Shown here piece after piece: positions 16,794 to 26,918 of a stretch of DNA of 64,000 nucleotides. How positions within the stretch are numbered: position 1 is the first letter of the stretch; each line of letters begins with the position of its first letter. The stretch is from assembly GCA_028277885.1 (NCBI GenBank), contig JANQFK010000043.1, positions 34,568 through 98,567 of the forward strand. The letters are read 5' to 3'. The position numbers and the translations under genes are program-made. The notes beneath the pieces are model-generated. The model saw nothing but the letters and a program-made list of their open reading frames with translations. It did not search any database and was not told where the DNA came from. This stretch comes from Myxococcota bacterium. GTDB lineage: Bacteria > Myxococcota_A > UBA9160 > UBA6930.

Positions 16794-17956
16794 GGCGTCG
16801 CGCCCTCCATCCAGCCCGCCAGCCGGGCGGCGGCGGCGTCGAGGCGAAAGCCCTCGAGCACGGTCTCCCGCGCGCGGCGGCCCAGGCGCGCGGCGGCGTC
16901 GGGGTCGTCGAGGAGCCGCGCCAGTGCGGACGCCAGTGCGCGGGAGTCGCCGGGCGGCACCAGCAGGCCGTTGCGCCCGCTCTCGATCGCGTCCGCGATC
17001 CCGCCCACGGGCGTCGAGACCACCGGGAGCCCGCTCGCCATCGCCTCGAGGAGCGCCACGGGCAGGCCGTCGTGCTCGCCCCGGCGATCCACCACGCAGG
17101 GCAGCGCGAAGACGCTGGCCCGCTCGAGGGCGCGCGAGACCCGGGCGTGGTCGGCCGCGCCCTCGAGCCGGACGCGGTCCGCCAGGCCCGAGGCCTCGAT
17201 GCGGCGTGCCAGCCCGGCGCGCAGCGGGCCGTCGCCGAGGATGCGCATCCGGAAGCGACGGCCGCGGCGCGCCAGCTCCGCGGCCGCATCGACCAGGGTG
17301 CCGATCCCCTTCTTCGGCACCAGCCGCGCCACGGCGAGCACCTCGGCGCGGCCCGGGGCGGGCGCGCGGCGCGGCGCGAAGCGCTCGACGTCCACGCCCA
17401 GGTGTCCGACGCGGACCCGGCCGCCCCCTTCCCGGCCCTCGCGCCGCAGGCGCGCGCCGGTCTCCTCGGAGATGGCGCGCACGAAGGCGGCCTGCTCGAC
17501 CAGGCGCGGCAGCCAGGGACGCGGCCGCTGCACGTCGTAGGCGTGGCCCGTGAAGCTGAACCGGAGGTCCGCCAGCTCGGCCACCGCCCACGCGGTCCAG
17601 GCGGGATAGGTGGCGAAGCTGCCGTGGACGTGGCTCCAGCCCTCGCGGGTGGCGCGCCGCGCGAGGTCGGCCGCGAGGGCGACGAGGCGCAGGGGCGCGC
17701 CCTCGGCCCGCGCCGTCGCGGCGAGTCGCGCCAGCCGGCCCGGCCGCCGCGAGGTGTCGCGCAGTGCGCGGGCGAGCCAGCCCGCCCGGCCCCGCGCCGG
17801 GTACCAGACCGGGCCCTCGAAGGCGCGCTGCCAGCGCTCCGGCGGGTCCGGCCGGAACACCGAGGCGACCTCCACGCGGTGGTGCAGGCGGCGCAGGGCC
17901 GCGACCTCCTCGCTCACGAAGGCGACGTCGTTCTCGACCAGCAGACCGACCTTCAC
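16790..17956 (-). CDS. Family 4 glycosyltransferase
   Basis: VKVGLLVENDVAFVSEEVAALRR...SHVHGSFATYPAW...GEHDGLPVALLEAMASGLPVVSTPVGGIADAIESGRNGLLV. Confidence 0.9.
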   Translation of the reverse strand: MKVGLLVENDVAFVSEEVAALRRLHHRVEVASVFRPDPPERWQRAFEGPVWYPARGRAGWLARALRDTSRRPGRLARLAATARAEGAPLRLVALAADLARRATREGWSHVHGSFATYPAWTAWAVAELADLRFSFTGHAYDVQRPRPWLPRLVEQAAFVRAISEETGARLRREGREGGGRVRVGHLGVDVERFAPRRAPAPGRAEVLAVARLVPKKGIGTLVDAAAELARRGRRFRMRILGDGPLRAGLARRIEASGLADRVRLEGAADHARVSRALERASVFALPCVVDRRGEHDGLPVALLEAMASGLPVVSTPVGGIADAIESGRNGLLVPPGDSRALASALARLLDDPDAAARLGRRARETVLEGFRLDAAAARLAGWMEGATP

Positions 17957-19257
17957 GCCCGGCTCTCCAGCACCGGGGCCGGGCGTGCGCCGAGCGCGCC
18001 GGGCCGCAGCGCGAAGCGGCGGCCCGCGGCGCCGACCGCGGCGAACAGCAGGAACAGGACCATCACCTGGGCGCGGTGCCGGTAGGCGGTGCCGAGGTTC
18101 CCCTCGACCAGCGCGTAGGTGATGCTCGCGAAGGCGGCGAAGAAGGCGGGCGGCGCGGCCGCCGCGAAGCGCGTGCGCAGCGCGTCGCGGAGGCCCAGCA
18201 CCACCAGCGGGATGAGGGCGTACCAGGCCAGCATCTCGGGCAGGGTGAAGAGCTGCCGGCTGTTGAAGAGCTGCCACGGCAGGGGCGCCAGCAGGAAGTA
18301 GACGAGCCCGACGGGCAGGAAGCCGAGGGCGCGAGCCGGCGTGCTCACGTCCGCATCGGCCAGGTAGGCCGAGGCGCCGAGGGCGAGGCCCCGCCGCGCG
18401 CGGTCGATGGACTCGAAGCTCGCCTCCTCGGCCAGCTCCTGGATGGGCGCGACCTGGCCGAGCATCACGCCCACCGCCCCGAGCAGCGCCAGGGAGACCA
18501 CCGGCGAGGTGCGGAGCCGGGGCAGCAGCCAGGCGAGGGCCACCGACGCCCCCGCCACCCAGGCCAGGTAGTTGCGCAGCATCGCCACAACGAAGAAGCC
18601 CAGGGCGAGCTGGAGGACCGGCGCCAGTGCGATGCGGCTCGCCAGCCGCTGGGCCCCGCGCAGCAGCAGCAGCAGCCCGAAGATCGCGGAGGCGTCCTTC
18701 AGGTTGAGGCTCGACCACAGCACCAGGGAGGGCCAGAAGGCGGCGATGCCCGCGGCCAGCAGGCCGGCCCGGGGGCCGCCGAGCTCCCGCGCGATGGAGT
18801 GGGCGAGCAGGCAGGCGACCCCGCCCAGCACCGTGTTGACGAACACCGGCGCGAGCGGCGAGGGCCCGAGCAGGGTGAACAGGAACGCGTTCCAGGCGTA
18901 GTAGCCGAGCCGGCCGTAGATCTCCGGGAAGGGCCCCTCCCCCGCCCAGTGCGCCGCAAGCTCGATCCCGTACCGGGTGTACTTGTGGTCGTCGAGCGCG
19001 AAGAACTGGCTCGGCGCCGCGTAGGCGACGAGGAGCGCGACGCCGAAGCGGACGAACACCGCCGCCAGGAAGATCGCCAGCAGCGCCCGGGACTCGTCGC
19101 GGGGCTCGCGGGCCGAGAGCACCAGGCACACGGGGATCAGCACCAGCCCCCACACCGCCAGGGCGCCCGCCATGTCGTCGGGCGCACCGGTCGCGAGGGC
19201 GCCGCCGAAGGCGCCCAGCCCGAGCGGGACGCCCCAGAGCCAGAGCGCCGACCTCAC
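17953..19257 (-). CDS. Polytopic membrane protein of the EPS locus (GT39/PMT-like)
   Basis: Multiple hydrophobic segments; FALDDHKYTRYGIELAAHW...WNAFLFTLLGPSPLAPVFVNTVLGG; position in EPS operon. Confidence 0.7.
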   Translation of the reverse strand: MRSALWLWGVPLGLGAFGGALATGAPDDMAGALAVWGLVLIPVCLVLSAREPRDESRALLAIFLAAVFVRFGVALLVAYAAPSQFFALDDHKYTRYGIELAAHWAGEGPFPEIYGRLGYYAWNAFLFTLLGPSPLAPVFVNTVLGGVACLLAHSIARELGGPRAGLLAAGIAAFWPSLVLWSSLNLKDASAIFGLLLLLRGAQRLASRIALAPVLQLALGFFVVAMLRNYLAWVAGASVALAWLLPRLRTSPVVSLALLGAVGVMLGQVAPIQELAEEASFESIDRARRGLALGASAYLADADVSTPARALGFLPVGLVYFLLAPLPWQLFNSRQLFTLPEMLAWYALIPLVVLGLRDALRTRFAAAAPPAFFAAFASITYALVEGNLGTAYRHRAQVMVLFLLFAAVGAAGRRFALRPGALGARPAPVLESRA

Positions 19258-21296
19258 CCCGCGCCCCCACCCCCGGAGCCCTTCCCGGCGGCCGAGGCGT
19301 CCGCCGCGGTCCCCCGGGCGTGCAGGCGGGCGAGGCGGTCGCGCAGCCGGGGCTCCGCGGGGGCGCGCTCGAGGGCCCGGAGCAGCACCGCGCGAGCCGC
19401 GGTCGCGTCCCTGGCGCGCTCGAAGTAGGACGCGGCGCGCAGCGCGGACTCGACGTCCTCGGGCGCCGCCGCGTGGGCGCGGGCGTACTCCTCGGCGGCC
19501 GCGCGCAGGAAGCCGTGCTCCGAGAAGAGCGAGGCAGCCGCGCGGTGGCCCCTGGCGTCCCGGGGCAACGAGGCGCGCACCAGCGCCGGCTCGCCGGTGG
19601 CCACGAGCAGGGCCCGCAGCCCGGGGTCGACCACGCGCGGGTGGCGCTCCAGCGCGTCGCGCAGCGAGCCCAGGGCGGGATCCGGGGCGCCGCGGTCGAG
19701 GTGCAGGCGCGCCATGGCGAGGTGGGGGACCGGCGAGCGCGGGTCCAGGACCGCGGCGGTGGAGAGGTCCTCGAGGGCCCCCTCGCCGTCGCCGGAGCGC
19801 GCGCGCAGCCGGGCGCGGGTCACGCGCAGCTTCGCGTCGGCGGGAGCCAGCGCGACGGCGCGCACCAGGGTGGAGACGGCGAGCTCCCGGCGCGCGACGC
19901 CGCCGCCGGCGAAGCGCCACTCGTGCTCGGCCGCCCGCGCCAGCACGGCGTGCAGCCCGCCCCGGGCCGGACGCAGGCGCAGGCCGCGCTCGGCGCTCGC
20001 CACCGCGCCCGCGAAGTCGCCCCGGGCGAGACGCAGGCTCGCCTCGCGCTCGCTCCACACCGCACCGCCCTGGGTTCCGGCCAGGACCAGCGCGGTGAGG
20101 GACAGCGCCGCGAGCCCGGCTCGCGTGCCCCACCCGCCCGCGCCCCGGGGACGCGGCCAGAGCGGGCCGGCCAGTGCGGCGGCGGCGAGCGCGACGGCGG
20201 GAATGTGGAGCGGGAAGTCCACCAGGCTGTGGGCGGCCAGCGCGAGCAGCGCCGTGACGGCGCCCCAGGTCGTCCGCGAGGCACCCCGGGCAAGCCGGCG
20301 GCCCACGCTGCGCACCGCCACCACGCCGGTCGCGAGGGCCAGCACCAGGAAGGGCAGCCCGAGCTCCACCAGCCCGTGGAGCGGCTCGCTGTGGGCGTGG
20401 CGCGCCGCGTAGGGGACGCCCGACGGACGCTCGCCGAGGAAGGCGGCGGGGAATGCGCCGGCCCCGACGCCCAGCGGGCCGGCCTCCCAGGCGGCGCGCG
20501 CCGAGGCCCCCCACACCGCCCAGCGCAGGCCCGGCGACGACTCGGCGCCAGCCGCCTCCGCGGGCACCCAGCCGGGCCAGGCGGCGGGGAGCAGCGTCAG
20601 CGCGATCGCGGTCGCGACGAAGCCGAGTGCCGCCAGCACCACGCCGCGCCGCGCGCCGAGCCACGAGAGCGCGAGGTAGCCGCCCAGGCCCGCGGCTACG
20701 GCGAGGCCCGCGCCCACGGACCGGGTGGCCGCGATGCCTGCGCCGGTGATCGCCACCAGGCCGAACCAGAGCAGCCCGTCCTCGCGGCGCCCGCGGCGCA
20801 CGGACTCCCGGGACGCGCTCGCCGCGAAGCCGATCCCGGCGGGCAGCAGCAGCCACGCCGCCAGGTGGTTCGGGTTGCCGAAGGGGAAGTCGGCGCGCTC
20901 GCCGAGCGCCACGGCGCCGACGGCCAGGCCCGCCACCACGGCGCCCAGCACCGCGAAGCTCCCGGCGAGCTCCCGCCGCGCCGTCGCGTCGGGCAGCAGC
21001 GTGGCGACCAGGAAGACGACGCCGGCCGCCGCGATGGCGGCGGCGGCGTCCAGGGAGGCGTCGGCGCTACGGCTCCAGAGCACCGAGGCCAGCGCCAGTC
21101 CCGTCCAGGCGATCGCCAGCGCCAGGGCGGAGCCCGGCGCGGCGGGCCGCCGCCCGCGCAGCGCCACCGCCAGGCCCAGGACCCCCGCGGCGGCGTGGAG
21201 CGCCGCGGCGCCCCCGGGCGTGACGCCCCCCCGCAGTGCGACGCCCGCCGCAAGCAGGGCCATCAGCCCGGCGATGAGCCAGCGTCCCCTCGCCAT
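19254..21296 (-). CDS. O-antigen ligase/polymerase-like (Wzy_C) membrane protein with C-terminal TPRs
   Basis: N-terminal TM-rich half with FPFGNPNHLAAWLLLP...LGVGAGAFPAAFLGERPSGVPYAARHAHSEPLHGLVELG; soluble TPR C-terminus. Confidence 0.82.
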   Translation of the reverse strand: MARGRWLIAGLMALLAAGVALRGGVTPGGAAALHAAAGVLGLAVALRGRRPAAPGSALALAIAWTGLALASVLWSRSADASLDAAAAIAAAGVVFLVATLLPDATARRELAGSFAVLGAVVAGLAVGAVALGERADFPFGNPNHLAAWLLLPAGIGFAASASRESVRRGRREDGLLWFGLVAITGAGIAATRSVGAGLAVAAGLGGYLALSWLGARRGVVLAALGFVATAIALTLLPAAWPGWVPAEAAGAESSPGLRWAVWGASARAAWEAGPLGVGAGAFPAAFLGERPSGVPYAARHAHSEPLHGLVELGLPFLVLALATGVVAVRSVGRRLARGASRTTWGAVTALLALAAHSLVDFPLHIPAVALAAAALAGPLWPRPRGAGGWGTRAGLAALSLTALVLAGTQGGAVWSEREASLRLARGDFAGAVASAERGLRLRPARGGLHAVLARAAEHEWRFAGGGVARRELAVSTLVRAVALAPADAKLRVTRARLRARSGDGEGALEDLSTAAVLDPRSPVPHLAMARLHLDRGAPDPALGSLRDALERHPRVVDPGLRALLVATGEPALVRASLPRDARGHRAAASLFSEHGFLRAAAEEYARAHAAAPEDVESALRAASYFERARDATAARAVLLRALERAPAEPRLRDRLARLHARGTAADASAAGKGSGGGGAG

Positions 21297-21299
21297 GGC

Positions 21300-23180
21300 T
21301 CAGGCGGCCTCGCTGGCCGCCGCGTCGCGATCGGGCTCGCCGCGGCCGTAGTGGTAGTAGCCGTAGAGCGAGGCCCCCTCGTCGCGGGCGGCCTTGTTGA
21401 GCACCGCGCCGTAGACCCGCGAGCCGGCCCGGGACAGCTGGGCGAGGGTCGAGCGCAGCATGCGCCAGTCGTAGCGGCGCGGCTCCACCACGAAGATCGC
21501 GCCGTCGGCCAGGGAGGAGAGCAGGCTGGCGTCCACCAGGCCGCCGGCGGGCGGCGAATCCAGCAGCACGTAGTCGTAGCGCTCGCGCATGCGCACCAGG
21601 AGCTCCTGGAGGCGCGTGGACTCGATCAGCTCCGCGGGGTTCACGGGCACCGTGCCGCAGGGCACGGCGTCGAGGCCGTCGATGGGCGTGCCGCGGATGG
21701 TCTCGTCGAGGTCGACGTCGCCGGCCAGGATGTCGGCGAGCCCCGTGCCCTTCGCGAAGCCGAAGATGCGGTGCAGCGACGGCCGGCGCAGGTCCGTGTC
21801 CACGAGCAGCGTGCGCCGACCGCTCTGGGCCAGGGACACGCCCAGGTTCGCGAGGATGGTGGACTTGCCCTCGGCGGGCCCGGTGCTCGTCACCAGCACC
21901 ACCCGGCGCGGCTTGTCGACGTGGGCGAAGCGCAGGTTGCTGCGCAGGGTGCGGAACATCTCGGCCTCGACGGAGCCGGCCCTTCCCGCCGCCAGCGCGT
22001 CGGCGCCCTCGGCGAAGCGGCTCACCACGCCGAGGGTCGAGAGGCCCAGGGCGCGGCGCACGTCGTCCGCCGACGCCACGCCCCGGTCGAAGTACTCGAC
22101 CGCGTAGGCGAGGGCCACGGCGAAGCACAGCGCGAGCAGCGCCGCGATCGCGACGTTGCGGGCCACCCGGGGCGCCACCGCGACGCCGGGCCGCTTCGCC
22201 AGCTCGAGGACGCGGATGTCCGACTCGCCGAGGCCGTCGGAGACGTCGGTCTCCTTCAGCTTCTTGAGCAGCACCTCGTACATCTGGTGATCGAGGTCGG
22301 CGTCGCGCTTGAGCAGCCGGTACTGGATCAGGTTGCGCTGGGACTCGGTGTGGCGCTCCTGGCCCGACGCGATGCGGCGTCGCAGGGCCGACACCTTGGC
22401 CCGCGCCTCGACCACCTTGGGGTGGCGCTCGCGGTAGCGACCGAGCAGCTCGCTCAGCTTCACCTCGGCGGCGGCGAGCTCGGCGCGGTGGGTCTCGCCG
22501 CCCGGCGCGGGCGCCTCGGCGGCGGCCTCGGGCTCGCCGCCGAGATCGTTCTCGGCCAGGTAGTCGAGCAGGCGCTCCTCGGAGCTGCGCAGCTTCTGGC
22601 GCAGCTCGTCGATCTCGTCGGTGAGCCACGCGATGGACTGGGTGCGGGCATCGCTGCCGCGCTGCTGGGCGTAGTCGATGTAGGCGTGGGCGACCGCGTT
22701 GGCGACCTGCTGGGCTTCCTCGGGCGAGGCGGCCCGGGACGAGATCAGCACGATGCGGGTGTCGCGGAGGTGGCTCACGCTCAGCGCGCCCTTCACCCGG
22801 GCCGCGGCGGCCTCGAGCTCCGCCCGGGGCGAGTCGGCCGCGATGCGGCCGAGGCGCTCGGCGGCCAGCATCGCGACGGGCTCGCTGCGGATCACCTCGA
22901 GCTGGGTCTCGAAGGAGCGGCGCTCGAGGAGGTAGCCCTCCATGGGCGTGAGGCGGTCCGAGAGCAGCCCGCCGCCCCAGGTACCGCCGACCACGATGCG
23001 CGCCGTGGACTGGTAGACCTTGGGCAGCCGGGCGTTCATCGCGACGGCGACCCCGGTGAAGGCGAGGAAGGTGACCAGCACCGTCCGCCAGCGGCGCCGC
23101 AGCACCGCGAGCTGGTCGGCGAGGTGACTGCCCTCGATGGCAGGGACGTGGCTCTCCATGGGCTCGGCTCCATCGCGCAT
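21300..23180 (-). CDS. Polysaccharide co-polymerase/BY-kinase fusion (Wzc/GumC-like)
   Basis: Wzz-like N-terminus; STGPAEGKSTILANLGVSLAQSGRRTLLVDTDLRRPSLHRIFG; C-terminal Tyr cluster YGYYHYGRGE. Confidence 0.9.
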   Translation of the reverse strand: MRDGAEPMESHVPAIEGSHLADQLAVLRRRWRTVLVTFLAFTGVAVAMNARLPKVYQSTARIVVGGTWGGGLLSDRLTPMEGYLLERRSFETQLEVIRSEPVAMLAAERLGRIAADSPRAELEAAAARVKGALSVSHLRDTRIVLISSRAASPEEAQQVANAVAHAYIDYAQQRGSDARTQSIAWLTDEIDELRQKLRSSEERLLDYLAENDLGGEPEAAAEAPAPGGETHRAELAAAEVKLSELLGRYRERHPKVVEARAKVSALRRRIASGQERHTESQRNLIQYRLLKRDADLDHQMYEVLLKKLKETDVSDGLGESDIRVLELAKRPGVAVAPRVARNVAIAALLALCFAVALAYAVEYFDRGVASADDVRRALGLSTLGVVSRFAEGADALAAGRAGSVEAEMFRTLRSNLRFAHVDKPRRVVLVTSTGPAEGKSTILANLGVSLAQSGRRTLLVDTDLRRPSLHRIFGFAKGTGLADILAGDVDLDETIRGTPIDGLDAVPCGTVPVNPAELIESTRLQELLVRMRERYDYVLLDSPPAGGLVDASLLSSLADGAIFVVEPRRYDWRMLRSTLAQLSRAGSRVYGAVLNKAARDEGASLYGYYHYGRGEPDRDAAASEAA

Positions 23181-24094
23181 CAGAAGAAGGACTCCGGGAC
23201 CACGATCAGGTCGCCGTCGCGAAGGCTGCGGTTGGGCTCCTCGGAGCTGCCCTCGAGGAGGTCCCCGAGGCGCACCCGCAGCTCCTCCCGAGCCCCGTCG
23301 GTCTCGCGCACCAGCCGCGCGCGGTTGGCGGCCGCGTACTCGCCGAGGCCGCCCGCGGCGAGCACCGCGTCGAGCAGGGTCGGGGCCTCGGAGAGCGGGA
23401 AGTTGCCCGGTCGGCCCACCTGCCCCACCACGCGGATGCGGCCGCCACCGGCCGGCGGCGGGCTCGCGACGTCGCTGCCCCGAACCACCAGCACGTCGCC
23501 GATCCCGACGGGGTGGTTGGCCGAGAGGTCGGCGCCCGCCAGCAGGCGGTTCAGGTCGATCTCGATGCGCTCCCGGGCCTCGGCCTCGGAGCGCGCCGCG
23601 CCCTGCTCCGGCGCGTCGTCGAAGCGCAGCAGCGTCGCCTCCCCGCTGGCGGCGGTGGAGAGGCCGCCGGCAGCGGCGATCAGGTCGAGGACGCGCGCCT
23701 CGCTGCCCACGGGATAGGCGCCGGGGCTCTCGACCGAGCCCAGCACCGAGGCGCGCCGGCGGCTCGACTCGACCAGGGTGACGGCCACCCGGGCCTCGCG
23801 CAGGAAGTCGTGCTCGAGCCGCTCGCGTAGCCGGGCGGCGAGCTCGTCCACGGTGCTCCCCTCGGCGACGACGCCGCCGGCGAGGACGTGCTGGACGCTC
23901 CCGTCCACGCCCACGCGGTGGCGCCCCGAGAGGTCGGGCTCGCGCCAGACGCGGACGTCGAGGACGTCCCCGGGTCCGATGCGGTAGGGGCCCCGCTCGG
24001 CGCCGGCCGCTCCCGTGGGAGCGGCGACGAGGAGCAGCGCCAGGAGCAGCCGGCGCCAGGTCGCCGGTCGGTCAGCGTGCGTACGTGAAGCCAA
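23180..24094 (-). CDS. Polysaccharide export protein (Wza-like, SLBB)
   Basis: YRIGPGDVLDVRVWREPDLSGRHRVGVDGSVQHVLAGGVVAEGSTVDELAARLRERL; SLBB-like repeats. Confidence 0.9.
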   Translation of the reverse strand: MASRTHADRPATWRRLLLALLLVAAPTGAAGAERGPYRIGPGDVLDVRVWREPDLSGRHRVGVDGSVQHVLAGGVVAEGSTVDELAARLRERLEHDFLREARVAVTLVESSRRRASVLGSVESPGAYPVGSEARVLDLIAAAGGLSTAASGEATLLRFDDAPEQGAARSEAEARERIEIDLNRLLAGADLSANHPVGIGDVLVVRGSDVASPPPAGGGRIRVVGQVGRPGNFPLSEAPTLLDAVLAAGGLGEYAAANRARLVRETDGAREELRVRLGDLLEGSSEEPNRSLRDGDLIVVPESFF

Positions 24095-25268
24095 GGGTCA
24101 CCCTGTTCTGCGTGAAGTCGTCGTCGTCTGCGGAGCCGGAGTTGCGCCAGCGCTGCCAGGCCAGCACGGCCTTGATGCGCCGGGTGAGCTGGCGCTCGAG
24201 AGAGAGGTCGAAGGCCGTCACCCGGTTCGCGTCGGAGTCGGGGGAGTCCGCGCGGAAGCGGGTCCAGAGCAGGCCGGCGGAGGCGCGGGTCCGCTGGCCC
24301 AGGACCTTCGAGACGCCGAAGCGCGCCGTGCTCTCGTCGAAGTCCGTGCCGCCGGCGCCGGCACTGAAGCGCTGCACGAAGGCGCCCTGGAGCCCCCAGC
24401 CCCGGGGCAGGACGTAGTCGAGCTCGGCGCGGCCGATGAGGCGCGAGTCCGAGGGCAGGTCGTCGTAGTCGACGCTGCCGTAGCCGAGCGCCATGTCGAG
24501 CTCGAGGCGCTTCGCGATCTGGCTGCGCAGGCCCAGCTGGCTCGACCACTCGGAGAAGTCGGAGCGCGGGATCTCGTCGAAGGTGCGCTCCCGCAGCTCC
24601 CCGCGCAGGTAGACGAGGGAGTGGCGGCCGAGGGACTGCTGGGCCTCCAGGTAGGCGGCGCCGCTCCAGTAGTCCGAGCGCAGGTTGCCGACCAGGTCCG
24701 GGAGCCCGTCGGCGTCGAGGTCGAGGGAGGCGGCGAAGCCCTGGCTGTCGAAGCGCGAGCCGCGGACCCCGAGCTCGACGGCGCGGCGCCGCCGCAGCTC
24801 GCGGCGGTAGTTGAGCTCCACCATGGCGAGGTTCGACTGGCGCAGGTTGCGCACGTCGTCCGAGGGCGAGCCCAGGCGCACCGCCTGGGGGACGAATTGG
24901 TCCGAGATGCGCAGGGTGAGGCCGCGCAGGAGCTCCCACTCCACGAAGGCCGAGAGGTCGAGGAACGCGTCGCGGAGCGCGGGCTCGTCGACGGAGTAGC
25001 GCAGGTCGGCGCCGATCGCGGTGCCGGCGCGCAGGCGGGGCCGCTCGTACTCGAGCTCGAGGCGCGGCTCGAGGGCGGCGCCGTAGGTCCACTCGGTGTC
25101 CGTTCCGTCGAGGGCCTGGAGGCCGTTGTCCGTCGCCTCGAAGCTCAGGGTGACGGACGGGCGGAAGGAGAGCCGGTCGCCCTGGGACTCGGCGCCGGCC
25201 GCGCACGGCGCGAGGACCAGGCAGGCCCCCAGCCACAGCACCCGGCGTCCCTGCGGCCCGGCGCTCAC
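24072..25268 (-). CDS. Outer-membrane beta-barrel protein of the EPS locus
   Basis: Signal-like N-terminus; alternating amphipathic strands; terminal ...NRVTLGFTYAR. Confidence 0.75.
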   Translation of the reverse strand: MSAGPQGRRVLWLGACLVLAPCAAGAESQGDRLSFRPSVTLSFEATDNGLQALDGTDTEWTYGAALEPRLELEYERPRLRAGTAIGADLRYSVDEPALRDAFLDLSAFVEWELLRGLTLRISDQFVPQAVRLGSPSDDVRNLRQSNLAMVELNYRRELRRRRAVELGVRGSRFDSQGFAASLDLDADGLPDLVGNLRSDYWSGAAYLEAQQSLGRHSLVYLRGELRERTFDEIPRSDFSEWSSQLGLRSQIAKRLELDMALGYGSVDYDDLPSDSRLIGRAELDYVLPRGWGLQGAFVQRFSAGAGGTDFDESTARFGVSKVLGQRTRASAGLLWTRFRADSPDSDANRVTAFDLSLERQLTRRIKAVLAWQRWRNSGSADDDDFTQNRVTLGFTYAR

Positions 25269-26662
25269 GGGCCCAGGTCCGCGGGCAGCACCGGCGAGAG
25301 GGGCCGCTCGAAGTAGCGCTCGAGGTCGTCGGCGAGCAACGCCAGGGGATCGCCGGGGCGTCCTCCCACCCGGCGCAGCAGGTCCGCCACGAGGAGGTCG
25401 AAGCCCGGGTTCGACAGGTTCCGCGCCGCGGCGTCGGCCGTCACCGGGGCGCCCGGCGCGCCCTCCCGGAAGCCGAGCTGGTCGAGGAGCGCGAGGTAGT
25501 CGGCGTCCCGGGTGCGGCGGCGCACCAGGTGGACGCGATCCACGCCCGAGCCCGGCGCGATGCGGGCGCGCAGGACGTGCTCGCCGCCGTCGAGCGGCAG
25601 GGTGGCGACCTCGCCCCACGCGAAGGCGTCGCCCGAGGGCTCCGGGGAGTGGCGCACCTCGAGGTAGCCGTCCATGGACCACAGCTGGCGCTGGCCGCCG
25701 TGCACCCGGGCCACGACGCTGAACAGGCCCGGATCCTCGATCTCGAAGCGCCAGGCGAGCTCGGCGGGTCCGCCGCTGGCCGTCGCCCAGGCGTCGCCCG
25801 AGGCCGGCTCGCGCAGCCGCTCGTTGGTGCGGCGCGCGTTGCGGCTCCCCTCCTCGAAGGCCTCGCCCTCGAGGGCGAGGGGCTCACCGTCGGCGGGCAG
25901 CCGACCCTCGATCCCGAAGGCGCGCACCAGGGTGCGTGCCTTGGCGCCGAAGTGGAGCGGGCCGTCGCCGCCCCAGCCGCCGGCCGGCGCGATGCAGAGC
26001 GGCCGGAAGGCGGTGAGCTCCACGCGCTCGATCCGCGTCCCGGGCGCCGCGACGGCCTCGAGCTCGTGGGGCCCCCGGGAGAGCGGCACCAGCACGTCGC
26101 CGACGTCGACGCCGAGGAGCGTGGGGTCGACGCCGCCGACGCTGCGCCGGTCGAGGGACCAGCGCGCGTGGCCCCGGCCCTTCACGCGCAGCACGTAGAG
26201 CGCGGTGGCGGGCGCGGCCACCACCATGCGCAGGGGTGCGCCGGGCTGGCCCGTCGGCTGGTCGATGCTCACGTGGAACGGGGGACGGGTCGGCACGCGC
26301 CGCCCCTCGGCCCGGACGCTGCGCTCGACCCGCGACGGACACAGCAGCGAGTAGACGTCCTCGGGACCGTGGTCGGGAGGCAGGGCGTCGGAGAGGTCGA
26401 GGGCCTCGACGAGGCGCGCCGCCCACTCGCGCTGGTCCACGATGCGCCGGTCCGCGCCTCCGGGGATCTCGAGGTCGCGCCAGTCCCCGGTGAAGCGCTC
26501 GCGCGCCGCGCCCGGGGCGGAGACCCACACGAGCGCGAGCGCGCAGGCGAGCCCTGCCGCCCATGCGCCATTTCGCACGACACTCGATCCCGGCAACTTC
26601 CGACGCATCCTCCGTGGTTCCGCCGTGACTGGCGTCGGTAGAACGCGGTGCGCGAAAAACAT
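25265..26662 (-). CDS. Secreted hypothetical protein, first gene of the EPS operon (start may be MRRKLPG ~26608)
   Basis: Signal-peptide-like NGAWAAGLACALALVWVSAPGAA; GTGA overlap with next gene. Confidence 0.65.
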   Translation of the reverse strand: MFFAHRVLPTPVTAEPRRMRRKLPGSSVVRNGAWAAGLACALALVWVSAPGAARERFTGDWRDLEIPGGADRRIVDQREWAARLVEALDLSDALPPDHGPEDVYSLLCPSRVERSVRAEGRRVPTRPPFHVSIDQPTGQPGAPLRMVVAAPATALYVLRVKGRGHARWSLDRRSVGGVDPTLLGVDVGDVLVPLSRGPHELEAVAAPGTRIERVELTAFRPLCIAPAGGWGGDGPLHFGAKARTLVRAFGIEGRLPADGEPLALEGEAFEEGSRNARRTNERLREPASGDAWATASGGPAELAWRFEIEDPGLFSVVARVHGGQRQLWSMDGYLEVRHSPEPSGDAFAWGEVATLPLDGGEHVLRARIAPGSGVDRVHLVRRRTRDADYLALLDQLGFREGAPGAPVTADAAARNLSNPGFDLLVADLLRRVGGRPGDPLALLADDLERYFERPLSPVLPADLGP

Positions 26663-26918
26663 CGGCGAGCCCTGGGGTTCCTTTACCGAGTCGCGTACCA
26701 GCGGAGATTCCAGTGGGGCTGGAAGTGCGAAAGGTGGAGTCCGCGCGGCGACCCGCGCCCCGAGTTGCGCAAGGGCGTCGCGCGGGCTGCCGGCGCACGA
26801 GCCCAGAGCGCGCTGGCAGGCGGGCGGCAGGCGCCGCGCGGCAGGCCGGAAGCTCCGGCGCAGCCCCGACGCACGACGCCGGAGCGGGGCCGGCAGGGGG
26901 GCGGCAGGAGCCGCCGGG

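Noticed and set aside
19320-23717. 1465-aa plus-strand ORF opposite the EPS genes
   Set aside because: Shadow ORF from high GC3; low-complexity His/Gly/Arg-rich translation, and the opposite strand carries clear Wzy, Wzc and Wza homologs.
13061-26662. Exosortase/PEP-CTERM locus
   Set aside because: EPS genes resemble such loci, but I see no exosortase or PEP-CTERM protein in the window.
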